A stretch of DNA of 64,000 bases from Atopsyche davidsoni (lineage: Eukaryota > Arthropoda > Insecta > Trichoptera > Hydrobiosidae). This document shows, in pieces, positions 13,221 through 23,832 of this stretch; the first letter of the stretch is position 1, and the number at the start of each line of letters is the position of its first letter. Both the position numbers and the translations under genes were made by a program. The stretch lies in NCBI GenBank assembly GCA_022113835.1, contig JAILWY010000010.1:5915501-5979500 (forward strand), in the 5' to 3' direction. The notes under the pieces are model-generated. The model saw only the letters and a program-made list of their open reading frames with translations, made no database searches and was not told the DNA's origin.

Positions 13221-13720
13221 ATTTGTTTTTTTTATTTTTTATTGTTATAGTTCTTAAATGAACATGCCAAAATGATTGAAGGTGATCTTAACTGTTTGTT
13301 AAGTTTAGAATAGGGCTAAATCAATAAATAATTAATCCATAGATTTGCCTTTATTTCAATTTACAAAAAGGTGATCCCTCATTACTTACATCTCTTCTAT
13401 ACATGGATTTATAATCATAATATATATATGTATATAATTTATAATTACAAAAAACTATTTTTGTCCAATCTAAAATAACCTTGAAGCTGTTATTGACTAA
13501 AGCTAAAAAAGTTTATAGTTGCTCAACTTCGAAATTAACTGCTGTTATGTCGAAACATCATTAATAAAATAATTTAGCTGCTTCTTATGTGTAAACTGCT
13601 ATTCAGTATAAAAATATAATAGTAAATCTTTCGTTAGCCAATTTAATAATTTAAAAAATGTGGATTTAAAATAAAAACTATTTCATCAAATATACAGAAA
13701 TGACTTATTTCTCGCGTTTT
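13221..13720. other. AT-rich intergenic stretch
   Basis: No gene, repeat family or structured element recognised between the transposase relic and the CTCF promoter island. Confidence 0.5.
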
Positions 13721-13789
13721 AACAAAGTTTTTTGTTGCTGGCAGCACTATGCCTGCCCGTCATTAACCTAACCGCAAACTGGTTTTTTT

Positions 13790-14290
13790 TTTCAACAGGA
13801 AGAGAATCGTCCGAACCCGGCAGGCAAACTAGACGAGGCTCGCACTTTAAACGTAATAATTCCAAAAGAGAGCGCCCTGTTTTCGGCAATAAATATTTAG
13901 TCTGCGAGTATTTTGTCCGCGGCGACGGCCAAGGTTCGTATTTGCCCCTCGGCGCTCGGCGTGCGGGCGCCATCTCTCGGCGGCTCGGCCCCGCGAGGTG
14001 CGCCATCTTGACACGGAGGAGCGGCGGGTCGTAACGGCGCCCTCGTTGCGAATTTTCGGAAGTAAGTAAAAGTAATCAAAAATATTTATTTTCTCATTGT
14101 TCACACTGTGTCGGCAATCCGTGCACTTTTTGAATAGAGTTTCGCTCCGGTTTTCGTTGTTGGGCCGCACGTGAAGCGGCTCCGCTTCTCCAGACGCAGT
14201 GTAATCGAGGATATCTCCCTGCGGGTTGATCTGATGGCAGCGCCGACTGCCGGGACTTTGCATTTTTCTTAAATGCCATCTGTACCAGTG
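13790..14290 (+). promoter_or_regulatory. GC-rich promoter and probable non-coding first exon of CTCF
   Basis: A sharp CpG-rich island in AT-rich surroundings, upstream of the plus-strand CTCF gene and facing away from the dynein gene. A good splice donor (GAAGTAAGTAA, GT at 14062) could end a 5' UTR exon; an alternative donor TCAGGTAACA lies near 14410. The first coding exon has its acceptor at 15901-15902. No clear TATA box is seen. Long open frames here on both strands are composition artefacts. The transcription start is inferred. Confidence 0.6.
13966..14012 (-). promoter_or_regulatory. Two AGATGGCGC motifs (CTCF- and YY1/Pho-like) in the CTCF promoter
   Basis: On the minus strand, CCGAGAGATGGCGCC (13966-13980) matches most of the CTCF core CCRSYAGRKGGCRS. 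GTCAAGATGGCGC (14000-14012) matches both the CTCF AGRKGGC half and the YY1/Pho AAGATGGCGGC box. Motif matches only; binding is inferred. Confidence 0.4.
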
Positions 14291-14388
14291 TTCTGCAATT
14301 AATGCTTTATTATGATTTTTCAACATTCCAAATTCAAATGCAAGCGTTAATAGTGGCTGGTGGTTTTTGAATTTCAAGAATGTAATCT

Positions 14389-14398
14389 AAAATGGCGG
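14389..14398 (+). promoter_or_regulatory. YY1/Pho-like AAAATGGCGG box
   Basis: AAAATGGCGG resembles the YY1 AANATGGCGGC element common near transcription starts. It lies just before an alternative splice donor at about 14410, so it may mark a second CTCF start site. Confidence 0.3.
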
Positions 14399-14412
14399 TT
14401 ACTAATTCAGGT

Positions 14413-15902
14413 AACAACCAGTGATACCCGAAAAAAGTGCATCCCAAAAGTTTTTCTAAAAATATTGCCCCCACATGTCAAGCGTTGTATTCTATTTGAT
14501 TTCGTCTTCAAAGCTGTTTTTCGATTGAATTGGTGAATAACATAGCTCGGTAGTGATTGTAATATAAAATAATCTTTTACTTTGGTTAGACGCATGGGTT
14601 TTTTTTATAGTATACCTACAGGTATTTTATTTCCCAGAAGTTTTGTTTTCAGCAATTTAGTTGAAACCGAGCAATAATCTGAAACTAAATATTAGTTGTT
14701 GTTTATGTTTTTCCTTTTGTTAGTTTAAGTTCTTCTATACATGCACAAGGTTCATTTTCACAGCAGGACAGTTATGTTTTCAAACGCCTTGTCCTAATGC
14801 CCAAACAAAGTATTACTTTTGAAATGATAATTAAGTAATAGCAAGAACTCGTCGCAAATATTTCTATGCCAAGCAGTGATTTTCATAGTTTTGTTTAGGT
14901 GTTGACATTCCCTCCTTTATATGGTTTTAAAATATTTTATGTACATTACTCACAACCTAAACAAAATCATCTCATTTCTTATAGTATGACATGATTTAGA
15001 TTTATGTGACACTTGCGTGCGGTTTGCTCATGTTATTGTAATTCGCAAATACTTTTGTCAAAATTAACGAGTCAACTCGCAATCAATGATTAACCAGAAA
15101 ACAACTACATGAAAAAAATGTGTTACTATCTATTCGCGTTTTCATTTATTATTCTAGCGTGGTTGTTTACTGGAGTTGGTTGTGATGGTGTTTTTGCATT
15201 TATGAATATGTCATTTTAATTATGTATTCGCTTTGAAAATTAAAACTATTTGTTTTTCGTTTTATTATAGTGATGCAGTAAATTAACAAGCTTGTGATGG
15301 TTGGATACTTTGAATGTTGAACATTCCCTAAACTCTTCATTTATAATTATACCAAGCGAAGGTTTGTATTTTTATATTTAATTTTATTGATCTTTTGACA
15401 AAATATAAAGTGACTGCCTTAAAATGGTTTGGACTTAAAATAAGTTAGAGTTGCAGATAATAGTAACATGTTGAGATGTCATCTTGCAGATTATCTTTAT
15501 TCATCTGGCATTTTCCTTTATTGAATCTACTGAGTAGATTGTGCTGAACCTCACTTGGATATCACAATTGTTGGTGGTCATTGTAAACAGAACACCATTA
15601 AATATGGTTTTTTGTAAAAATACTTTTTGGGTGTTGATTATTTTTATGAAGGTTAATTGAAACACCTTATCTCACGATAATGTACGCATGAACATATAAT
15701 GTATGAAAATTGGCTACTAAATTTATTTGTATTTGAGAATGCAAGATATGATATTATTGCACTTGATAAAAGAATTGAGTAGTATCAGAAGAATACTATA
15801 TTATTAGCCAGATTTTCTTGCATTGTATGTTTTTACTAAATGTTACTACTATGTTGCAATGTGTACTACCATAAAATGGCTTATTGACGTTGTATTTTTT
15901 AG
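14413..15902 (+). other. Putative 5' UTR intron of CTCF
   Basis: About 1.5 kb of AT-rich sequence between the promoter island and the acceptor TTTTTTAG at 15901-15902. I see no exon-like open frame or repeat family. Confidence 0.5.
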
Positions 15903-15919
15903 AATTTTCAATTATAAAG

Positions 15920-18900
15920 ATGGATATTCAACTAAACGAAGATGACGATATGAAATTAGAAACTGCAGACGGTAATACTCTTATACAGAGTTATCTGGAT
16001 ACCTTCAATAGAGAGATTGAGTGTAATGAAAACACTATACAAATTACAGGTAAATTTTCCATTAATAATGAAATTATTTTTAGTTATCAAATTATTCATT
16101 TTCAGTGATTAGCTTTGTAATAACTATCATATTATTTTTATTTAATTTAAAGAAATTCCAATGGATGGTGACATTGGGGACGATGGTACATATTTTGTGG
16201 ATGATCAAGGTCGATATTACTATAAAGCAGCTGGAGACTCTGGAGAACCCGTGCTAACAGCTGTGTCTGAAATTGAAAATATTGAAGAAGAGGTAATAAT
16301 ATATTTTATATTAGATGTTAGATTTTATGCTGCAATGCAAATATACATCACAATGTTAGTTATACAGAAATTCAATATTTTCGACAGAGAGTAAGTAAAA
16401 TACTTGGGTGATTTTTCCCCATATATATTTTTATTGGTGACTGGTTTTGCCAACCTTTCACGTTGGCATTATCAAACTCATTTTGATATTGCAAAGTTTA
16501 TAAAAAAAGTTTTGATAATAATTTATTATCTATAGATTACGCTGACTGACGATACTACCAGCCAAATGCTTATAAATACGGGAGATTCATTTAGGGCTGT
16601 TACAATACTGCCTTCAGAGTCACTTAATGGTGAACTGAGCTATGTTCTCATTGTCCAACAATCTGATGAAAAGACGCCTGGTGAAAAGGACAGTTTGGAA
16701 ATTGAAAATGATCTTACGGTCTACGATTTTGACGAGAATGAGGAAATGGATGATAATTTAAATGACTCAGGTGCTGAAGATGACAAATCTAAAATTGTCA
16801 AACTTCCTTTGAAGAAATCGCAAGTTGTAGTACAGGCTCATATGTGTAATTACTGTAATTACACCAGCCCAAAACGGTAAATATTTTTCTAGTTTCTAAA
16901 AATGATTTGGATTTCAATATAATATTTTATATAAGGGTTATAAAATGTATTGTGATTTTAACCAAGTATGAAATTGTTTTTTTTATGTGAGAATTTAAAT
17001 TTACCAAAACATTGGATTAAGAACTTAAATTTGACACTGTTTAACATCTTGTAAAACAAATTCATAACAATGGCTGCTAAAATCTGCAAACATATATTAG
17101 CATTGTTTTTATTTTTGTTTCATCATAAACCCTAAGCAATTTTAATTTGGTTTTTAGATACTTGTTATCAAGACACATGAAGTCACATTCAGACGAGAGG
17201 CCGCATAAGTGTTCTGTTTGTGAGCGAGGTTTTAAAACTCTAGCGTCATTGCAAAATCACGTAAACACGCATACAGGCACCAAACCGCACAGATGCCGCT
17301 TTTGTGAAAGCGCATTCACAACGTCAGGTAATATTACAATGTCTTAAATTATCTGTCAGAGCTCTTCAAAAGTAAATTTTTCTTGATTTTGTCTATACAA
17401 TATCCAAACATTACTGATTCAAATAAGTAATACTGAAAAGTAACATAAAATTGTAATTATAATGATAAATTGGCTTTTATGTAATTCTTACTTCATTCAA
17501 CTGGTTTATCATGATCATACATATGGCACATGTAGATTACCAGATTTGAATAATTTTTAATTTTTTTGACTTAATATTAACTGATCTTTGGAACTTTAAC
17601 ATTATTGTAATTTTAAACTTATACGTTTTGATTGTTTTGGCTAAAATGATTATTATTTTGCAGGTGAACTGGTTAGACATGTTCGATACCGTCATACTCA
17701 TGAGAAGCCACATAAGTGTCATGAATGTGACTATGCATCAGTTGAACTCTCTAAACTCAAGCGTCATGTGCGGTGCCACACTGGAGAAAGACCATATCAG
17801 GTATACAACCAAATATATTACCAACTTTTTCCTTGCAGGTGCATTATCAGTACTTTTAGACGGGATGTTAAACTGCTGGACCTTGATGTGTGTAACGCTG
17901 AGAAAATCTTTTAATGGCATTTTATTAACTATTATTTTTTAATATCATATGCATGTATTATTTTATGTACCTGTTAATTTAATTTTCAGTGCCAGCATTG
18001 CACGTATGCTTCTCCCGATACTTTTAAGTTAAAACGTCACTTAAGAACCCACACTGGGGAGAAGCCATATGAGTGCGACGCTTGCTCGATGTGTTTCACA
18101 CAATCCAACTCACTGAAGGCCCACAAACTTACGCACAATAGTAAGTTACTATTAACTATTTGTTTTTAAAGCACTTGCTACCAGATAACTTGTCATTAAA
18201 TTAATGAATGTTTATTTTGTTCAAGTCGGGGATAAGCCTATATTCCCGTGTGAGCTCTGCCCAACAACATGTGGACGAAAAACAGATCTAAGAATACATG
18301 TCCAAAAACTACATACGTCTGATAAGCCATTGAAATGTAAGCGTTGTGGGAAATCGTTTCCCGATCGTTATACATATAAACTCCACAATAAGGTTTGTTC
18401 ATCATTTTAAATAGCTTGCGTTTTTACTGCGGGTATTCTCTAAAATAAAAACAAAGTTGTTTGTAGTTGTATTATATATTGTAAAAAGCACATGTTTTGC
18501 GAAATTTTACTTTTTACATGTACAAAATATTTATGCAATAATGTTAAGGTTTCATAATAGTTAATATTAATCAGCAATTTTTAGTTGCCAGTGCAGTGAA
18601 TTTAACAGCATCCATCAGATGCTAATGTTTTGATGTGAAATCTTGACACAATCCTTTGCGCATGCGTTATGTTTTCAATCAAAATAACAGATCCACCATC
18701 CATAACACTAAGTTAATAATTTAATCTTATTAAGGTACTTACATTTTAAAACTAAGTTAAATTTAATATGGATATTCTTAAGGGGTATGTTATTATAATT
18801 ATGAGAAAAGTAATGGCAAATTCATGATTGCACTGAACAACATTCTATTTCAGTTTTAATACTTTTGTCGGTTTTTTGTGGTTTCATATAATCTAAAAAG

Positions 18901-19994
18901 GGATTCTTTTTTTGAACAAATTTAAAAATATTTTTGGTGACAATGTGAATAAGATACTTCCGTGCTTAGATATTTTTATTAAAAGTAATTATATTGGACA
19001 TATGGACTCAACTTGATAATGTGCGAGTTACAAAGTGAGGTTATAGGATATTGCACCATTTCACAGTAGTTAATTAGTTTTCTAGCTGTGCGGAGTAACT
19101 TATTTATAGGTGTTTAACAATTTAAAAGTTAGCTGTGAGTGACTTGTTTGTTGTTCCATGTCGCTGCGTTAAACAATTTATTAAAAAAAAAAAAAAGAAA
19201 AGGTCACCTGGTTCAGGATTCTTGACCAGTTGCAGCAGTGAGTTGTAGCGTTAAAAGGTAGCATTGTTTTTAAAAGTAGATGATGAAAACTTTAAAATCC
19301 TTTGTTATTCAATAATTGTTCTTCTTCTTCATTGGGTGTCTCTCATCAGAGGAGTTTGATGACCATCTCACTGAGCATTAATTTATGCTGAATTAGTGTT
19401 CAAGGTTTTCTACGAGAAAAATAGTGTAGTGGATCCCTGGGTTCTTCTACAAGGCAGTTTTATATTAGAAGGAAAAGTCTGCGTATTGCTGCTGCCCAAT
19501 AGCATTATTATATATTCCTTTCAAATAATAATTATTAGAGCAACTTTATTTAAATATTTTGCAATTGCTTATGTTTATATATAAGATTGTACTTCTATAT
19601 TATACAATGCATTTGTCTCACTCTGTTAACATCACAGAGGCATGAATATTGAATCTCCAGATATGTTACATGAATCTGCTTGTTCTAAGTATATCTAAAA
19701 TATAAATTATTGCAGTATCAACTTAACCTGCATTCATGCAAAACTTTAAAGGAAAAAACAAGTAGAGTGGCTACAGAATACATTATATGATCTTTAAAAC
19801 CTTTGTTTGCAGACACATGAAGGGGAGAAATGTTACAAATGCGAAATGTGCCCCTACGCGTCAATCTCATTACGTCACTTGAACTCACACATGCTTATAC
19901 ACACTGATGAGAAGCCCTTCGCATGCGAACAATGTGATCAAACATTCAGGTAAACATTCGTAATTATTCAGGTGTATTTATATATTTCTACATA

Positions 19995-20052
<58 letters not shown>

Positions 20053-22738
20053 TATGTATATATATATAAATATAAATATATATTTTTTAATATCTATATA
20101 TATCTTTTTTAAATATATATATATATTTATGTATATATATTTTTGTATATATATATATATATATAAATTTGTAGTATAAACAGTGGCCTTTTCTCAAAAT
20201 ATTATGTATTTCTTTTAACTAATATTTTCAATAAATCTCTTTCAGGCAAAAACAATTACTTAAAAGACACCAAAATTTGTATCATAATCCGGAATATATT
20301 CCACCAAGTCCAAAAGAGAAGAGTCATGAATGTCTAGAATGTGGCAGGCAATTCAGACATAAAGGAAATTTGATTCGCCACATGGCGATCCATGATCCTG
20401 ATTCATCTGTACAAGAAAAGAGTTTAGCTCTAAAATTAGGGCGTCAAAAGAAGATCCATATAATAGATGGAGACACGGTAGTCCTTTATTTTTTACTTTG
20501 TCTTATGAATGATTTCATTGTTATTGAAGATAATGGACGCAAGAATGCATGCACTTTTCTTAATGTGCTCTATTAAATCTTTGCACTCGAGAGGTGCGTC
20601 TCGGTCACCACACGATGTAATGCCGCAACTTAAGAGGTGTGTCTCAGTTACCACTTTATTTGGTGCGGAAATTCAATTTGTGGTGATAATTATTTTTAGT
20701 GATATCTTGTTTATGTTATCTTGTTCTTTAAAGTTCGTTCCTAAACACTGCCTATATAATTTTACAAAGATGATGCTATCACCCTTTAAAACTATGTAAG
20801 AATTTCTTATCTAAGATAAGTGCGGCACCATTAAGTACTGCACCATGGACTGCGGTCTCAGTTCGACCTTGAAAGCCGTGACAAAAGGACTAGATGTGTA
20901 CCTAATCAACCCATATATTTTTTGCTTGTTCTTCTTAGCGTCATCATTCATTTGAAGGTCCTTATTTGTTTAAACTTATATTGCACTGAGGAATATACTG
21001 TTCTTCCTGACAATATTAATTATATCGCATCATTATTTTGTTTGCTTTATAATATCTAATACCATTAAGATAATATGTATAATAAACCCGGCAAAAGACA
21101 TCAAACGACATACTATTGTGATACTTGTCCCGAAAAGCCGGGCATGCATCTCGGCAATTGTTACATGAAATATCATACAAAGCTAAATTACAAAGACTCA
21201 TGTTTACGAAATTATCTTCGTAAAGATGTAAATATACATCAAATATTAAAATATAAAAGTTTTATGTGTTAATTTGTGTGTGTGATCATTTTAAGTTAGA
21301 GGCAAGAAATTCACCAAAAGCGCTACGAAATGCTTCGAGTTGCTGATTAGTCCGCGCGTCTCAGAAACGGTCTCGAGTGCAAAGGGTTAAATACTCAAAT
21401 GTTAGGTTCTTTTTAAACAGTCACTTTTCAGTATTAACTTAATACCAGCACTTAACAAAAGAGGAAAGAGTGAGGAAAGAATTAAAATAATTTGTTAAGT
21501 TTCAATTGTTGTTTTGGAAATATTTCTATCAAACTAGTTTTGAAAATGAATTACTTTTACCAAGCTTAAAAAGACTACCCCAACAGAACCTCACCCAGAA
21601 TCTGTTTTGTAAATACATTTGTATTTTACCTGATATTTCATAATGTATTTTTATAATTAGGTACAGTTTAACATCTAGTTAATATTGAGTAACAAAAAAA
21701 TCTGTTCAAATGCATTACATTTATTTGTAATTTTCAAATGAAAATTATCCATATTAAAATATAATGGATATGCAAATATTAATAAAATATTTGATTTACT
21801 ACTATATCTTGTTTTTTTATATTAAATTTCAGGAACCTATGACTAGTGGGATGGACTCAGAGGTGGAGATGGACAATGACACCCATTCAGTAATGTCTCC
21901 TGAATACAAAGGAGAACAATATGTTGTTTTGGAGGTTATCCATCTACCCGATGATGCAATTGATGAGGACGTTGCAATTATAGAACAGGATGCATACATT
22001 GACGACCAACTGATGCATGAAGGTATTTAGATATAAATATATTTATTTACATTTCAATTCAGCCTTGTGTACATTATGCATTTCTTAAATAATCTGACTG
22101 ATAAGTTGCTAATTTGGTGCTTATGCCTAACCAACACTTGTACATCTGGAGGTTATTTATCAATGTTATTAATCATTTCTAATGTAATCTTAATTGTACT
22201 TTATCAAACAAAAAATAATGTATTTTTAATTTTGTCTTATTTCAGTAGTTTGCGACAGCGATGAGTTGAACTCAATAAGAAAAATAAACCCCCATAAAGA
22301 CATGGAAACGTGTTTTGGGTTTGACGTAAGTATAAATATGAATAAATTCATGGCGATCTACAATAGTCACTTGATAGTTTATTTATTTGTTAAAGTTCAA
22401 CAAAATAACTGCTTGATCAAAACCAACATTTATTAATTTTTTTTTAAAAATATCTTAGTTATCATTGTTTGTATGAAAACTTCATTTTCCTTTGACCTTG
22501 TGTTTGTGATAATTTTCTAGATCAAAATTTAAATTTAATAAACTCAAATTTTTGACAGTGAGTCACAAAAAAAAACTAAAAGACTGCACCTGGGTCGTGT
22601 TTTTGCATCCATGGTATTATATTGTACATAAAAATAGTATTTTTCAATGTTATAGTATAATTTTTTTTCTTGCAGGAAGAAGATGATGATAATGACGATG
22701 TAGTACAAGACTGCAAAATTTTAGAAGATTTGGAATAA
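15920..22738 (+). CDS. CTCF: CTCF, 11-zinc-finger insulator and architectural protein (complete, 12 coding exons)
   Basis: DNA-binding insulator and chromatin-loop protein, nuclear. Exons: 15920-16049, 16153-16292, 16536-16876, 17158-17327, 17664-17800, 17990-18140, 18226-18392, 19813-19949, 20246-20477, 21833-22022, 22246-22325, 22676-22738. Phases agree and give 645 codons plus TAA. Eleven C2H2 fingers span about residues 194-507. CTCF signatures include [17 protein letters not shown] with SDERPHKC (finger 1), [18 protein letters not shown] (3), [14 protein letters not shown] (4), RKTDL (7) and [10 protein letters not shown] followed by YHNPEYIPP (10). An acidic N-terminus carries VYDFDENEE at 152-160; the equivalent human YDF motif contacts cohesin SA2-SCC1. 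The C-terminus is short and ends in an Asp/Glu cluster. Finger 11 is C2H2 where the human one is C2HC, and fingers 6, 8 and 9 are more diverged. Start: first ATG of the exon, context AAAGATGG. A diverged insect CTCF paralogue is the main alternative. Confidence 0.95.
16366..16482 (-). repeat. Dispersed repeat family, copy 4, in CTCF intron
   Basis: Minus-orientation copy in the intron between exons ending 16292 and starting 16536. It shows TTCAATATTTTCGACAGAGA at one end and GCCAACCTTTCACGTTGGC with ATTATCAAAC at the other. The ACTTGGTGGAATTCC part is deleted. Confidence 0.7.
18393..19812 (+). other. CTCF intron 7, mostly unannotated
   Basis: The largest intron so far in the gene, AT-rich. 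A LINE-tail-like repeat at 19318-19465 is described separately; I see nothing else of note in it. Confidence 0.6.
19318..19465 (+). repeat. Interspersed repeat, CTTCTTC-GGGTG type, copy A
   Basis: Blocks CTTCTTCATTGGGTG, GAGGAGTTTGATGACCATCT, TGCTGAATTAGTGTTCAAGG and CCTGGGTTCTTCTACAAGGCAG recur in the same order in the minus-strand copy at 36410-36525. The lead resembles a non-LTR retrotransposon 3' tail common in insects. That family call is from memory. Confidence 0.5.
19998..20165. repeat. (TA)n microsatellite with imperfections
   Basis: Nearly pure TA dinucleotides to about 20046, then interrupted TA/AT-rich sequence. Located in the intron between the CTCF exons ending 19949 and starting 20246. 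Confidence 0.95.
20573..21390 (+). mobile_element. Decayed piggyBac-like element in CTCF intron
   Basis: Flanked by TTAA at both ends (20573-20576 and 21387-21390), the piggyBac target. Inside the TTAAs the termini share CTTTGCACTCGAGA in inverted orientation, followed by variants of a GTCTC-containing block. A transposase C-terminal relic lies at 21075-21272. At about 818 bases it lacks most of a transposase and cannot move itself. It sits in the intron between the CTCF exons ending 20477 and starting 21833. Confidence 0.85.
21075..21272 (+). pseudogene. piggyBac transposase C-terminal cysteine-rich remnant
   Basis: The 65-codon frame contains [19 protein letters not shown] then [11 protein letters not shown]. 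This is the C-x2-C-x-KPGL-H-x3-C-x3-YH zinc-binding tail of piggyBac transposases. The DDD catalytic core is absent, so no activity is expected. Confidence 0.85.
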
Positions 22739-23490
22739 GGTGCATAAGATAATAATTTTAAAAATATATTTCTTTTCTGTAGTGTACAATGCTAACAATA
22801 AGTATTAGAAAAGTTTGAATAATCCATCTATATTGTGAAAAATTACTGCGTAGATTTGGTACTCTTCATATACAATCTTTTCTGTGCTTATTGATGGACA
22901 CTACTACAATTTTGTCATTTAATACTTCTTTTTAGCTGCAATTATTATTATAAAACACTCATGTGTCATTATAGTTGTGTTATAATATTGATCCTATTGT
23001 TCTCGCTACCTTTTAGATGTACAATGACCACTTTTTGTAAAACAATTATTTTATTTCTCTTCATTGAAACACTTTCAATTATTTTATTAAGTTCTTAATA
23101 ACTTAACTTTTTTTTTTACAAAGGCTTGTGTATTGTGATAAATGTATCTATTTTTTATTTATTGCCACTCTTGGAAAACCCCTGTAACTGATTTTTTTAT
23201 TTCCTTTTGGGTGTAGTTTACTTACATAAAGTAAATTTTATATTTTTTAGAATATTGTACTAGTCCGATATATTTAGTATTAAAGTGACCTGCTTGTTAT
23301 AAAAATATCAAAAACCGTCCTTAAGTACTTGATTTTTTTTATTGTTAGAAGTAGTTTTGGTTTTTACACTGATTGATACAAATAACTTAACCTAACCAAT
23401 GTTGCCGAATTGACAAAAAAATCCTTTTCTGTCCCTAATTTTAACTATTCATATTTTATGAAACAATATAAGTGTATCTATTAAATATTG
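22739..23490 (+). other. CTCF 3' UTR region
   Basis: AT-rich sequence after the TAA. I could not fix the transcript end: no AATAAA stands out close to the stop, and the first clear ones are near 23952 and 25294. Variants such as ATTAAA could be used earlier. Confidence 0.45.
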
Positions 23491-23491
23491 T

Positions 23492-23832
23492 CTACTAATT
23501 ATATTATTTTATTGAATACCAGGTTGAAATCAACCAAAATTATTTTTTACATTTTTGGCCCATTATATTAAATTAAACCTAAATACGTGAAAACAATTAT
23601 TGGACATTTTACGAAAATCCGCTTGAAAAATGAGTTCGACCTTTTTTATTTTATAATAATTATACTACTAATTATATTATTTTATTGAATACCAGGTTGA
23701 AATCAACCAAAATTATTTTTTCACATTTTTGGCCCATTATATTATACCTAAATACGTGAAAACAATTATTGGACATTTTAAAAATCCGCTTGAAAAATGA
23801 GTTCGACCTTTTTTATTTTACAATTATTAATT
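23492..23832 (+). repeat. Direct tandem duplication, about 170 bases, two units
   Basis: The unit CTACTAATTATATTATTTTA at 23492 recurs at 23665, and the match continues through ACCAGGTTGAAATCAACC, TTTTTGGCCCATTATATTA, AATACGTGAAAACAATTATT and GAGTTCGACCTTTTTTATTT. The second unit has small deletions. The offset is 173 bases. Confidence 0.95.

Noticed and set aside
13847..14377. Long open frames on both strands of the GC-rich region upstream of CTCF
   Set aside because: GC-rich sequence lacks stop codons by composition; no recognised domain, and both strands are open at once.
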